64,000 nt of DNA from Planctomycetaceae bacterium (GCA_021372005.1 JAJFVC010000060.1:62001-126000); one strand, 5' to 3'; positions 34,790 to 44,744 are shown, counted from the stretch's first letter. Notes: generated by a model not told the origin, from the letters alone. A program made the numbers and translations.

Positions 34790-35848
34790 TCAAAAAATGT
34801 TGGATTGGCCTTCAAAAACTTCTCCTCGCACCGCGTCGCCGCGTCCTTGGCCCGGCGTTCGACCGATCGCCGCAATCCGCTGGGCAAGACATCGGTGGCA
34901 CGTCCGGCCGGACTCGGCCATGCAGGCCTTTCCCGGATAAATTTCATACAGCGTGCGATATTCGGTCGGCGTCAAGTTCGGCATCACCACATTGGCCCCG
35001 CGCAGCAATCCCAACTCGCGGCCCTCGTGGATGTTCAACGTCGCCAGCGCCGTCGTGGCCGGAATGTTCGCCCAAGGACACATCAACCGAGCCAGCGCCA
35101 CCACCTTGTACGTCATCCGCTCCGTCGCCGGCGCTTGCTCGTCGACCGACGCCTCGGGCCACGCGGCCAGCGGCGTTTCCGGATGTCGCAAATACGGGCC
35201 CACGCCGATCATGTCGAGTTTCAACCGCGCGAACCACTCCAGGTCGTCGGCCAAGTCGTCGTACGTCTGACCGGGAATGCCGATCATCACGCCGCTGCCC
35301 ACTTCGTAACCAAGCTGCAGCAACCGGCCGAGCAACTCGAACCGATCGAATTGTTGGCCGGGCCGCGACGGATGGATGCGCTCGTACAACGCCCGATTCG
35401 ACGTCTCGAACCGCAACAAGTAACGATCCGCCCCGGCGTCTCGCCACAGGGCCAACTCGTCCGGCTCGCGCTCGCCAAGACTCAACGTCACGGCCAGCGG
35501 CGTCTCCGCCTTGATCCGACGCACCAACCCGGCCACCCATTCCGCGGAAAGTCCCAAATCCTCGCCCGACTGAAGCACCACCGTGCCGTAGCCGAACTCG
35601 ACGGCCTGCCGAACGCAGCCCATCACCTCGTCGTCCGACATCCGATAGCGAGCCAGCGACCGATGGTCGGCCCGCAGCCCGCAATAGCCGCACTGCCGCC
35701 GACAATAGTTCGACACCTCGATCAGCCCGCGCAGATGCACTTGGTCGCCGACCGTCCGGCGTCGCGTCTGATCGGCCAGCCGCCAAAGTTCGGCCAGCCG
35801 TTCGGGGTCGGTTGTACGAAGCCAGTCTAAAAGGTCGCCACGGTGCAT
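34790..35848 (-). CDS. hydE: [FeFe]-hydrogenase maturase HydE (radical SAM)
   Basis: Radical SAM enzyme of H-cluster assembly. The 352-aa protein has the cluster motif CRRQCGYC (C49, C53, C56), then YRMSDDEVMGCVRQAVEFGY, TVVLQSGED, YLLRFETSNRALYERIHP, GSGVMIGIPGQTYDDLADDL and IPATTALATLN, all typical of HydE and its relatives. ATG 35848 gives a family-length protein; upstream in-frame starts at 35884 and 35971 exist, but a TATAAT at 35883-35888 lies on the first of them, so transcription probably begins inside that extension. It heads the hydE-hydG-aspA-hydF set. HydA is not in the window. Confidence 0.93.
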   Translation of the reverse strand: MHRGDLLDWLRTTDPERLAELWRLADQTRRRTVGDQVHLRGLIEVSNYCRRQCGYCGLRADHRSLARYRMSDDEVMGCVRQAVEFGYGTVVLQSGEDLGLSAEWVAGLVRRIKAETPLAVTLSLGEREPDELALWRDAGADRYLLRFETSNRALYERIHPSRPGQQFDRFELLGRLLQLGYEVGSGVMIGIPGQTYDDLADDLEWFARLKLDMIGVGPYLRHPETPLAAWPEASVDEQAPATERMTYKVVALARLMCPWANIPATTALATLNIHEGRELGLLRGANVVMPNLTPTEYRTLYEIYPGKACMAESGRTCHRCLAQRIAAIGRTPGQGRGDAVRGEVFEGQSNIF

Positions 35849-35993
35849 AAAATCAGTCGGTTTGTTGATCGCGTAACACTTCATTATACGCAGACAGCCT
35901 CCGACCGGAAATTGCCGCCATGTTTTTTTGATTTTTTGAATTTTGGGGATTTTTTGGGGGGCCCGCTCCACTAGGGTGAACTAGAGAACGGAC

Positions 35994-36022
35994 TGGCAAC
36001 ATCCCGCGCATCGTGGTACGCT
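35994..36022 (+). promoter_or_regulatory. Possible promoter of the larA-like gene
   Basis: TGGCAA (35994-35999) and TACGCT (36017-36022) are 17 bases apart, with TG two bases before the -10 box (extended form). ATG 36067 follows after 44 bases. Confidence 0.35.
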
Positions 36023-36066
36023 GAGGGGAGATAAGCGGTTTCGTCCACCAACCCCCGACACGTTCC

Positions 36067-37344
36067 ATGACCACGTATTTTGCCCAAGGTTCGTCGCAAA
36101 CCGATTTCAGCCGCGAGGACCTCCGCCGGATCCTTTTCGAGACGTTTCAGAAACTCGAACCTCGCCACAAGGTGTTGGCCCTGCCGCCCGATTTCACCCG
36201 GGCCAACAGCATGGCCGGCCCGATCTGCTCGATGACCTACGAGTATTTCCGCGACCGGCTGGTCGACGTGATGCCGGCCCTGGGCACGCACGTGGCCATG
36301 CCCGACTGGCAGTTGGATCGGATGTTCGAGGGCGTGCCGAAATCGCTGTTCCGCGTCCACGATTGGCGACGCGATGTGGTCACCATCGGCACGGTGCCCG
36401 CCGAGTTCGTCTCGCAAGTGACCGAGGGCATTTACCAAAAACCCTGGCCCGCCCAGCTCAACCGCCTCGTGTGGCAGGGCGGCCACGACCTGATCCTTTC
36501 GATCGGCCAGGTGGTGCCGCACGAAGTGATCGGCATGGCCAACTACAACAAAAATCTGTTCGTCGGCACGGGCGGATCTTCCGGCATCAACGAAAGCCAC
36601 TTCATCGGCGCGGCCTACGGCATGGAGCGCATGATGGGCCGAGCCGACACCCCGCTGCGCAAAATCCTGAACTACGCCCAGGACCATTTTTGCAAACACC
36701 TGCCGCTGGCGTTCATCCTGACCGTGATCGGCCCGCGCGACGACGGCACGTTGGCCGTGCGCGGATTGTTCATCGGCGACGACGTCGAGTGCTTTGAAAA
36801 AGCCGCCGCGCTGTCGGTCCGGGTCAATTTCACGATCCTCGACGAGCCGATCTCGAAAGTGGTCGTCTATCTCGATCCCGAAGAGTTCCACAGCACTTGG
36901 TTGGGCAACAAGTCGATCTATCGCACGCGCATGGCCATCGCCGACCGCGGCGAGCTGGTCGTTCTGGGCCCCAGCGTCGGCACGTTCGGCGAGGATCCCG
37001 AAATCGACCGCATGATCCGCAAATACGGATATCGCACGACGCCCGAGATCATGCGATTCGTCCGCGAGACCGACGATCTGCCGAAGAATCTGTCGGCGGC
37101 GGCCCATCTGATTCACGGCTCGTCCGAGGGGCGTTTCACGATCACCTACTGCCCCGGCAAATTGAGCCGCGAAGAAATCGAATCGGTCGGCTATCGCTAC
37201 GGCGAGCTGGAGCCGATGTTGCGGCGTTACGACCCCAAAAAACTGCGCGACGGCTGGAACACCCTGCCCGACGGCGAGCGGATTTACTACATCAGCAACC
37301 CGGCGTTGGGTCTTTGGGCCTACCGCGGCCGACTGCCGGCCTGA
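36067..37344 (+). CDS. LarA-family (nickel-pincer) racemase/epimerase
   Basis: A 425-aa protein of the lactate racemase family (DUF2088), which uses a nickel-pincer nucleotide to racemise or epimerise 2-hydroxyacids. Visible family segments are ALPPDFTRANS (D/T/R nucleotide contacts), GGHDLILSIGQVVPHEVIGM with the catalytic histidines, YNKNLFVGTGGSSGINESH, and the C-terminal GLWAYRGRLPA. The substrate may be lactate or another 2-hydroxyacid. No larB, larC or larE cofactor genes are in the window. It is divergent from hydE; a metabolic link between hydrogen formation and lactate is possible but unproved. It converges on the large unknown gene with a 4-base gap. Confidence 0.88.
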   Translation: MTTYFAQGSSQTDFSREDLRRILFETFQKLEPRHKVLALPPDFTRANSMAGPICSMTYEYFRDRLVDVMPALGTHVAMPDWQLDRMFEGVPKSLFRVHDWRRDVVTIGTVPAEFVSQVTEGIYQKPWPAQLNRLVWQGGHDLILSIGQVVPHEVIGMANYNKNLFVGTGGSSGINESHFIGAAYGMERMMGRADTPLRKILNYAQDHFCKHLPLAFILTVIGPRDDGTLAVRGLFIGDDVECFEKAAALSVRVNFTILDEPISKVVVYLDPEEFHSTWLGNKSIYRTRMAIADRGELVVLGPSVGTFGEDPEIDRMIRKYGYRTTPEIMRFVRETDDLPKNLSAAAHLIHGSSEGRFTITYCPGKLSREEIESVGYRYGELEPMLRRYDPKKLRDGWNTLPDGERIYYISNPALGLWAYRGRLPA

Positions 37345-37348
37345 CGCA

Positions 37349-40300
37349 TCACTCGAGCATCTGCTGAATCTGCCGTTCGATCTCGGCCTTGGAGAGTCGC
37401 ACGCGCGGGATGCGGGCCAGCGGGTCGAGCAGGTCTTCGTCCTCGTCGTCCGACGGCCACGGCAGCCGATCCAATTCCTGCTCCAATGCGTCCAACCAGC
37501 CGGGCAACTCGAACCCCGCCCCGGCCGGCTCTTGCGTGAACCGCGCGATGCGCTCCTCCAACTCCCGCAACACCACCGGCTCGCGTCCCTGGCGAATCTC
37601 TTCGACCGCGGGCCGCAACAACGCCCGAAGCTGATCGATCTCCAACGGACGAATGAACCGCCCGCTGAAATGCTCGGCGATGCTCGGCAACTGCATTCCG
37701 TACTTTTTGCACAGACGCCGGAATCGCTGGAGATGCTCCTCGGCGATCGGAGCGGTCCGTTCGGCCACGGCCCGTCGCCACGTCTCGGCCGCGCGACCGC
37801 ATCCGCGTCGGACCAGCACCTCGTGGGCCAACACCACCGGCCGCAGATTCCACGCCAGCCGATCGTAGTTGGTCCGCAAACGCAAGAAATCCAACAGCGT
37901 GTACAGCATGTCGCCGCGGTCCGACTGCGTCGTGATGCTGTTGTAATCGACGTACTCGCCGTAGTTCTCGACCACCGCCTCGATGGCGATCGACAGCCAA
38001 TGGGCGGCCTCGTCCAGCGAAACGGCGCTCTGCAACTCGCCCAACAGACGAAACTCCTCGTCCGGATCCGGCTCCTCAACCAAATTTTCGAGATACTCCC
38101 GCACGCCTTGATGCAGAATGCCGCGCAGGTTGCCGAGATTCAAAAACCGCTGCGTGAACAAATCGGCGCCGTAACGCTCGATGAATTGCTTCAAGGGACG
38201 CCACTGCTGCGCGTCGTTCACGGTTTCGAGGACCGACAACCGCACCCCGTGGCTGTGCATTAGCCAATAGCGAAGCAACAATTCGATCAGCCGCTCCAAT
38301 TCCTCGATCAGCGCGCCGTCGTCCCCGTCGTCTTTCCACCGCGCCGCCGAGGCGACCAGACACTGCGTCATCGACCGGCAAGCGATCTCGAACGCGCGAT
38401 CGAACTCGGTGATCGCCCCCGGCCCGACCGGATGCGCGATCTCCATCCGATGCGCGGTTTCCAGCAGTTGGCACGTCTCGACCAACAGCCCCAGCCGCGG
38501 CAAATAGGTCAGCAACCGCCGCAACACAAATTGCAGTTCGCGCGACGCGACGATGCGCTGCGGATTGCCGCCCCGGGCCAGCGCGACGTACAACAACGGC
38601 TGTTTTTCGAGCGCCGGCAGCAGCCCGGGCCACGCGCGTCGCACCGCCTCGGCGTCGCCGTGCAACAGGGCCGCCAACACCACGCCCGCCTGCTGCTCCC
38701 ACGCGATCGGCTGGTCGCCCTTCGGCGGATGGGTCATCGCCGCGCGAATCATCCGCGCCGCGTCGCCCGTTTCGACGCACGCCTCGATGATCTCCTCCGA
38801 CAGCGTCTCCTTGACGCTGCGCCGCTGATCGTATTCGACCAGCGACTCCTGCGTGCCGCGCGGCGAAGGAATGCGATAGCGATGCACGGCGGCCAGCAAC
38901 TCGCCCAACCGTCGGCGATTGTCCTCGGCCTGCCGCAGCCAGGCGCCGAGCGACTCGTCTCGATTCGCCACGTCCGCCGTTTCGGACGCCGTGGCGCAAA
39001 GTTTCCACAATTGCGCGACCGTGGTCAAAAAGTTCAGCCGATTGACGATCCGCTCCGCCTCGCCGACCAACTCGAAATCGACGCCGTCGTCGCCCGTCTC
39101 GAACATCTCGCCTTCGACGCCGTCGTCCGCGCTGTCGCGATACGTGACGTGCTCATAGGCCGCGCCGAACAGATCGCTCTCGTCGTCCTCCTCTTCCTCC
39201 TCCTCTTCCTCCTCGGGCTGCTGTTCCGTCATCAGACCGCCCCCAAGCACTCCGGCCGCCATTTCAAAATGCGGCGGCTGCCAATACTCCTCCGCATTAG
39301 CCTCCAAAAAGTCCAAAAACTTTCGGGCCAGCGGCCACCGTTGCTCGGGCGGAACCGCCGGCTCGCTCTTCGACGCCGATTTCGACTTCTCGTCCTTCTC
39401 GTCCGCGTCGCGCTGCCAAAGATCTTCCATCCAAAGCAACGCCAGATCGTGAAACGAATAATCCTCCTCGACCAGCGGAATCTCGTCGGCCTGGCTGAGC
39501 CACTGCATCAGCAGGGACATCGCCGCCACCGGATCGCGGCGGTCCAACAGCGTTTCAATCACCAGCGCGTAGGACTTCGGCGCGTGAAACTCGGCCACGT
39601 GTCGCCGCCAAAACGCGACGTCGCCCGCCTCCGCCCCGCCTTGATGCCACGCCCGAAGCGCCGCCGCCACATGCTCAGCCGACTCCAACGTCGCCTGACC
39701 CGACAGCCCGTCGACCGAGTCGATCTCGACCACGGCGAACCGATCCCACCACCGGGCCAGATGGCTCAATTGCTCGAAAAGCGATTCCTGCAGCGCCGTG
39801 TCGCCCGTGGCCGCCGCCGATTTCACGATCCGCACGTACAACGTGAAAATGTCCGCGATCATGTCCAGCAAATCATCGACCCGATGGTCGTGGATGCTGT
39901 TTTCCAACGCCGGAAACAGGCTGTATTGGCCGCCGAACCCCAACACGTTCCACGGATCGACCATCGCCCCGCATTCGATCGCCCGATGCAGCAACTCCTC
40001 GACCGGCGGCAACTCGGCCGCGGCGTCGGCCAACCGGCCCTGATCGATCGCCAGATGCGCGGTCGAAAGCCGGCAGCGAATGTCGCACGCCATCCGCGCC
40101 GACGCGACCGGCACCACCGCCGCCTGTTGAGCCGCCGCGCTGGTGTAGCCGATCGCCGCGAACAGTTGCGCCACATGCACGTGCTGCAACTGCAACGCCC
40201 GGCGATTCGCCAAATATTGGTTGAAATGCTGACGCGCTCCGCCGAACGGCTGATGCAGCGCCAGCGATTCCGCCCGCAACCGCTCGGCGTGCGGACCCGT

Positions 40301-41311
40301 CATTTTCTGAAGCAAGTTCTCGTAAAAAACGTCTCGATACACCGCAATCTTCTCGACCAGCGTCGACAATGTCACCGTCGAATCGTGCGCGTCGGGCCGA
40401 CTGCCGCTGACGCCCGAGCCCATCAACATCGTGCCGGCCAAAACCGACGCCTCCTCGAAAAGCACCTGCGAGTCCGACAGCCGACCGTGATGGCGAAGCC
40501 GGTCCACCATCGCGTCCAACGACGCCTGCTGCAACACGAACCGGCGGCTTCGGCCCGCGTTGTCCAGATGGTTCATGTCCCACTGGCCGAACAAATAGTT
40601 CGGACGCTTGTTCACCGGGTGGTCGAAATCGTAGGCCCGCGGGTCCATCGCCAGTTCGTCGAGTTGCTCGGGCACGAACGACGCCTCGAACAGCATCGCG
40701 GGATCGGTCGCGTCCAAAATGGCCATCGCCGTTTCGATCAACGCTTGATAGGGACCGGGCGCGGCGCCCGCCTCACGAATCCACAACGGAATCGGACGGA
40801 CCCACTCGTGCGGATAGGGCTGAATCTTCTGCTCGGTCCGCAACACCGCCACCGGCCGATGCCCGAGATAATCGTTCAACTGATGGACCGCGCCCGAGAC
40901 GATCCGATCCGTCTCGGACCACGGCGGCCCCTGCTGCAACACCGCCTCGCACATCCGCCCGACGAAAAACGGCTGGAACAGCGACTCCTCGGTCTGGTGA
41001 AACAACAGGTCGCGATGGAACTCGCGGTAGGCCGGCAGCGCCGCCTCAAACACCAGCGTCAACACCGCCTCGGCCTGATCGACCTTGCGAAAGATGTCCG
41101 ACCCGCCGCGGACAGACTGCAACATGTCGACGAGCGTTCTGCCGACCGTCCGCCACACCGGCCGCGCCGCGTCCCCGACCGCCTCGACTCGGCCGAACAA
41201 CTCGGCCAAATTCTTCAGGAACTGCGGGTCCGACGTGCCCGACGAAAAGTTCAGATAACCCAAGATGTCCTGGATCAGCGAACTCACATCGCCCAGTAGG
41301 GTGGGGTCCAT
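37349..41311 (-). CDS. Large protein of unknown function (1320 aa)
   Basis: I do not recognise a family. The protein is predicted almost wholly helical, with many Leu-, Ala-, Arg- and Glu-rich segments, no signal peptide and no membrane helix. A strongly acidic run of Glu and Asp (about residues 700-715, EEEEEEEEEDDESDLFG) divides it into two helical halves. It is far too long and well composed to be chance, and its GC3 bias is that of a coding strand. The repeating helical pattern suggests an alpha-solenoid scaffold. It stands between larA and the PQQ-repeat gene in opposite orientation to both. Confidence 0.8.
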   Translation of the reverse strand: MDPTLLGDVSSLIQDILGYLNFSSGTSDPQFLKNLAELFGRVEAVGDAARPVWRTVGRTLVDMLQSVRGGSDIFRKVDQAEAVLTLVFEAALPAYREFHRDLLFHQTEESLFQPFFVGRMCEAVLQQGPPWSETDRIVSGAVHQLNDYLGHRPVAVLRTEQKIQPYPHEWVRPIPLWIREAGAAPGPYQALIETAMAILDATDPAMLFEASFVPEQLDELAMDPRAYDFDHPVNKRPNYLFGQWDMNHLDNAGRSRRFVLQQASLDAMVDRLRHHGRLSDSQVLFEEASVLAGTMLMGSGVSGSRPDAHDSTVTLSTLVEKIAVYRDVFYENLLQKMTGPHAERLRAESLALHQPFGGARQHFNQYLANRRALQLQHVHVAQLFAAIGYTSAAAQQAAVVPVASARMACDIRCRLSTAHLAIDQGRLADAAAELPPVEELLHRAIECGAMVDPWNVLGFGGQYSLFPALENSIHDHRVDDLLDMIADIFTLYVRIVKSAAATGDTALQESLFEQLSHLARWWDRFAVVEIDSVDGLSGQATLESAEHVAAALRAWHQGGAEAGDVAFWRRHVAEFHAPKSYALVIETLLDRRDPVAAMSLLMQWLSQADEIPLVEEDYSFHDLALLWMEDLWQRDADEKDEKSKSASKSEPAVPPEQRWPLARKFLDFLEANAEEYWQPPHFEMAAGVLGGGLMTEQQPEEEEEEEEEDDESDLFGAAYEHVTYRDSADDGVEGEMFETGDDGVDFELVGEAERIVNRLNFLTTVAQLWKLCATASETADVANRDESLGAWLRQAEDNRRRLGELLAAVHRYRIPSPRGTQESLVEYDQRRSVKETLSEEIIEACVETGDAARMIRAAMTHPPKGDQPIAWEQQAGVVLAALLHGDAEAVRRAWPGLLPALEKQPLLYVALARGGNPQRIVASRELQFVLRRLLTYLPRLGLLVETCQLLETAHRMEIAHPVGPGAITEFDRAFEIACRSMTQCLVASAARWKDDGDDGALIEELERLIELLLRYWLMHSHGVRLSVLETVNDAQQWRPLKQFIERYGADLFTQRFLNLGNLRGILHQGVREYLENLVEEPDPDEEFRLLGELQSAVSLDEAAHWLSIAIEAVVENYGEYVDYNSITTQSDRGDMLYTLLDFLRLRTNYDRLAWNLRPVVLAHEVLVRRGCGRAAETWRRAVAERTAPIAEEHLQRFRRLCKKYGMQLPSIAEHFSGRFIRPLEIDQLRALLRPAVEEIRQGREPVVLRELEERIARFTQEPAGAGFELPGWLDALEQELDRLPWPSDDEDEDLLDPLARIPRVRLSKAEIERQIQQMLE

Positions 41312-41592
41312 GGCCGTGGCTCTCTGCGGGTCAACCGAAACCCCCTCGAGGATCGCAAAACCCTGTCCGACTCAGGGACCGCCCGATCCATCAAGGAAAG
41401 CCCCTTATGGTAGGTGGTCAACGCGTTCTCGTCTAGCGGCCCGAGGAAAACAGCCAAAATCACCCACAGCGAGTGATGCCATCCCGCCCACAATGGTTTT
41501 TCGGACGTTTTTGACGTGCTTTTTCGCCCGCGTGAGGTTATGATAGAGGGGCTAAATCGGTAAAATGCGATCACTGCAAGGACACCGGAACC

Positions 41593-43014
41593 ATGCCCCG
41601 ATGTTTTTTGGGCGCTGCGGCGTTCAGCGCCGCCGTCTGCTGCTGTTTTTGTTGTTGCAACCCCGCCCGAGCCGCCGAGCGTGAGCTGATCTCCGAACCG
41701 ACGGCCGCCCGGCACGGTCTGACCCGCCCCTGGTTCACGCAGGCCCAATTGGATCAAGGCCGCGGACGGCTGCGCGCCATGGTGCTCAGCGGCGGCGTTC
41801 TCTACGTGCAAACCGACGGCGCCGTGTTCGAGGCGATCGACGCCGAGACGGGCCGGATGCTTTGGCGAAAACAGGTCGGCCGTCGCGACCGGTTGACCAT
41901 GCCGCCCGGCGTCGGACACGACGTGCTGGCCGTCCTGAACGGCTCGCACATGTACGTTCTCAACCGGATGACCGGCGAAATGCTTTACGACAAAGAGGTC
42001 GGCGGCGCGCCCAGCGCCGCGCCGGGCGTAAGCGACACGCGCGTCTACGTCCCGTTGACGTCCGGTCGCGTCGAGGCCTATCGTTGGGCCCCGCCGCCCC
42101 AAGCCGCGCCCGACGCCAACGAAAAGGCCGACGAGAAGACCGACAAGAAGAAGGGCAAAGACTCGGGGGACGATGACTTTCTCAAAAAAGCCCTCAACGC
42201 CGAGGAACAACGCAGGAATGAACTCGAGCAGCGCGCCCGTTGGGTGCCGCCGTTGTTCTGCCAATCGAGCAAGCCGGTCCTCACGCAACCCCGCATCACG
42301 CGGCAAAACGCCGACGAAGAATACTCCGTGTGGTCGACCGACCGCGGACTGCTGAACATCACGCGCATCGACCGCAAGGCGGAAGACCTGCTCGCGCTGG
42401 CGTATCGGTTGGAGACCAAGGCTCCGGTGGTGGGCCGCCCGGCCTATTTGCCGCCCGACCCGAAAATCAAGGGCGACTCCGGTCTGATTCTCGCCGCCTC
42501 GCGCGACGGCTTCGTGCATGTGATCCGCCAAAAAGACGGAAGACTCGCCTGGCGATTTTCCACCGGCGATCCGGTCCTTGAGCCGCCCGTGGTCGTCGAT
42601 CTTCGGGTGTACGTCTGCACCCAACTGGGCGGAATGTACTGCCTGGCCGCCAACGACGGCCGAGTCGCGTGGTTCGCGCCCCGCGCCGTTCAACTGGTCG
42701 CCGTCAGCAAGACGAAAGTCTACGCCGCCGACCGCACCGGCCGTTTGCTGGTGCTCGACGGCGCCACGGGCAAGCTGCTCGACACGCTGCCGACCATCGG
42801 TCTGCCGCTCAAACTGCGGAACGACGAAACCGATCGCATCTATCTCGCCGACGACTTAGGCCTGATCCAGTGCCTCCACGAGCCCGAACAGCACGAGCCG
42901 ATCCTCCACGGCAAGGACCGCCGGCAGGCCGAACAAATTCAGTCGGAAGAAACCAAAAAGGGCGAAACGAAGAAACCGGCCGCCAAGAAACCGGCCGCCA
43001 AGAGTTCCAAATAA
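41593..43014 (+). CDS. Secreted PQQ-like beta-propeller protein
   Basis: A 473-aa exported protein. The signal peptide (residues 1-28) is unusual: its core is CCCFCCC and cleavage is likely after ARA. The body has PQQ/quinoprotein-type blades: GGVLYVQTDGAVFEAIDAET with GRMLWRKQVG, GSHMYVLNRMTGEMLYDKEV, DTRVYVPLTSGRVEAYRW, DGFVHVIRQKDGRLAWRFST, YVCTQLGGMYCLAANDGRVAW and RTGRLLVLDGATGKLLDT. There is a Lys/Asp-rich insert at about residues 176-200 and a Lys/Ala-rich tail KKPAAKKPAAKSSK. No PQQ dehydrogenase active-site residues are evident, so it is probably structural or a binding protein. Confidence 0.85.
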   Translation: MPRCFLGAAAFSAAVCCCFCCCNPARAAERELISEPTAARHGLTRPWFTQAQLDQGRGRLRAMVLSGGVLYVQTDGAVFEAIDAETGRMLWRKQVGRRDRLTMPPGVGHDVLAVLNGSHMYVLNRMTGEMLYDKEVGGAPSAAPGVSDTRVYVPLTSGRVEAYRWAPPPQAAPDANEKADEKTDKKKGKDSGDDDFLKKALNAEEQRRNELEQRARWVPPLFCQSSKPVLTQPRITRQNADEEYSVWSTDRGLLNITRIDRKAEDLLALAYRLETKAPVVGRPAYLPPDPKIKGDSGLILAASRDGFVHVIRQKDGRLAWRFSTGDPVLEPPVVVDLRVYVCTQLGGMYCLAANDGRVAWFAPRAVQLVAVSKTKVYAADRTGRLLVLDGATGKLLDTLPTIGLPLKLRNDETDRIYLADDLGLIQCLHEPEQHEPILHGKDRRQAEQIQSEETKKGETKKPAAKKPAAKSSK

Positions 43015-43175
43015 GACGCGTCCCTGCTTGAAAACGCGTGACGGTTTGCGATCGCCGTTGCGTCCCACCCACCGACGGCCACTCCAAAGCCTCCCGTCGG
43101 GGGCCTTGACCGTCGAACTGAAAACTCGTAAACCTTCGAATGGTCGATCTTTTTGTTCCCGAAGGGTGTGATGCC

Positions 43176-44744
43176 ATGGACTCGCCGCGTATTCAACGCG
43201 CTTTGATCAGTGTCAGCGACAAATTGGGCTTGGCCGACTTCGCCCGCGGCCTGATCGCCGCCGGAATCGAAATCTTCAGCACCGGCGGAACCCGAAAACA
43301 CCTCGAGACCGAGGGCATTCCCGTCCGCGACGTCTCCGAATACACCGGCTTTCCCGAAATGATGGACGGCCGGCTCAAGACCCTGCACCCCAAGGTCCAC
43401 GGCGGCATCCTCTGTCGCCACGACAACCCCGAGGACATGCGCGCCTTGGCCGAGCACGGCATCTTGACCTTCGAGTTGGTCGTGGTCAACCTCTATCCGT
43501 TCGAGGCCACGGTGGCCCGCAAAGACGTCGCCTACGACGAAGCGATCGAGAAGATCGACATCGGCGGTCCGACGCTGGTCCGCGCGGCCTCCAAAAACCA
43601 CGCCTTCACAACGATCGCGACCGACGCCTCGCAATATTCGGAGATTCTCGAACAGATCACGGCCCACGGCTGCACCACGCTCGACTTGCGTCGCCGATTG
43701 GCCGGCGAGGCCTTCGCCCACACCGCCCGATACGATCAGGCCATCGCCGAGTTCTTCGCCGGCGAAAATCGCGTGGGTCCGTTCTCCGGCGCCGTCACGA
43801 CCCGCTTCACCCGCAAAACCGTCCTGCGCTACGGCGAGAATCCGCATCAGCAGGCGGCCCTATACGCCCAGTCCGGCGCGTCGGGCGCCAACATCGTCTC
43901 CGCCCGGCAGCTTAACGGCAAGGAGCTTTCATACAATAACCTGCTGGACCTCGACAGCGCGTTGGGCATCGTCCGTCAATTCGCCGATCCGGCCGCGGTG
44001 GTCGTCAAGCACAACAATCCGTGCGGAGCCGCCGTGGCCGCCACACTGGCCGAGGCCCTGCAACGCGCCATGGAAGGCGATCCGCTCAGCGCGTTCGGCT
44101 CGGTCCTCGGTCTGAACCGCGACGTCGACGACGCGACCGCCGAGGTGTTGTCCGCGCCGGGGTTGTTCGTCGAGGCTATCGTCGCCCCGCGATTCGATCC
44201 CGTCGCGCTGCGCATCTTGACCACCAAGCCGAAATGGCGCAACAACGTCCGACTGATGGAGGTCGGCCAATTGGGTCCGTCGCCGGTCCACTGGGTGTTT
44301 CGCTACCTCGACGGCGGCGCGCTGATGCAAGAGGCCGACGTCCTGCCCGATCCCGAGAATCTATGGCACGTCGTCACCGAGACCCAGCCGACCGACGCCC
44401 AGTCGGCCGACTTGCGGTTCGCCTGGGAGATGGTCCGACACGTAAAGTCGAACGCGATCGTGTTGTGCAAGGGCCAAATGTTGCTGGGCGCCGGGGCGGG
44501 CCAGATGAGCCGCGTCGATTCGACCGAAATCGCCATCAAGAAGGCGGGCGCACGGGTTGAGGGCTCCGTGCTCGCCTCCGACGCTTTTTTCCCGTTCCCG
44601 GACTCGATCGAACGGGCCGCCGCCGCCGGGGTGGCCGCCATCATTCAGCCAGGCGGCTCGAAAAACGACCCGGCCGTCCTTCAAGCCTGCAACCAATTCC
44701 ATCTGCCGATGATCTTCACCGGCCGTCGACATTTTAAACACTAA
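43176..44744 (+). CDS. purH: Bifunctional AICAR transformylase / IMP cyclohydrolase
   Basis: Catalyses the last two steps of purine synthesis to IMP. The 522-aa protein has an N-terminal IMP cyclohydrolase (MGS-like) domain (ALISVSDKLGLADFARGL, STGGTRKHLE, DVSEYTGFPEMMDGRLKTLH) and a C-terminal transformylase with the KHNNPCG signature (catalytic Lys-His pair), YGENPHQQAA, and the C-terminal GGSKNDPAVLQ and FTGRRHFKH. ATG 43176 is chosen since similarity begins at RIQRALISVSD. trpC follows 59 bases later. Confidence 0.96.
   Translation: MDSPRIQRALISVSDKLGLADFARGLIAAGIEIFSTGGTRKHLETEGIPVRDVSEYTGFPEMMDGRLKTLHPKVHGGILCRHDNPEDMRALAEHGILTFELVVVNLYPFEATVARKDVAYDEAIEKIDIGGPTLVRAASKNHAFTTIATDASQYSEILEQITAHGCTTLDLRRRLAGEAFAHTARYDQAIAEFFAGENRVGPFSGAVTTRFTRKTVLRYGENPHQQAALYAQSGASGANIVSARQLNGKELSYNNLLDLDSALGIVRQFADPAAVVVKHNNPCGAAVAATLAEALQRAMEGDPLSAFGSVLGLNRDVDDATAEVLSAPGLFVEAIVAPRFDPVALRILTTKPKWRNNVRLMEVGQLGPSPVHWVFRYLDGGALMQEADVLPDPENLWHVVTETQPTDAQSADLRFAWEMVRHVKSNAIVLCKGQMLLGAGAGQMSRVDSTEIAIKKAGARVEGSVLASDAFFPFPDSIERAAAAGVAAIIQPGGSKNDPAVLQACNQFHLPMIFTGRRHFKH

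Noticed and set aside
35971-38079. Open frame of 702 codons on the minus strand overlapping larA
   Set aside because: It is in another frame and antisense to larA, and overlaps the large gene in a shifted frame.
38432-41299. Long open frame (955 codons) on the plus strand
   Set aside because: It is antisense to the 1320-aa gene; its product is rich in Arg, His and Gln, as expected of the reverse of a GC3-biased gene, and has no motif.
41511-41566. Promoter before the PQQ-repeat gene
   Set aside because: TTGACG and TATGAT are present but 22 bases apart; TAAAAT nearer the gene has no -35 box.
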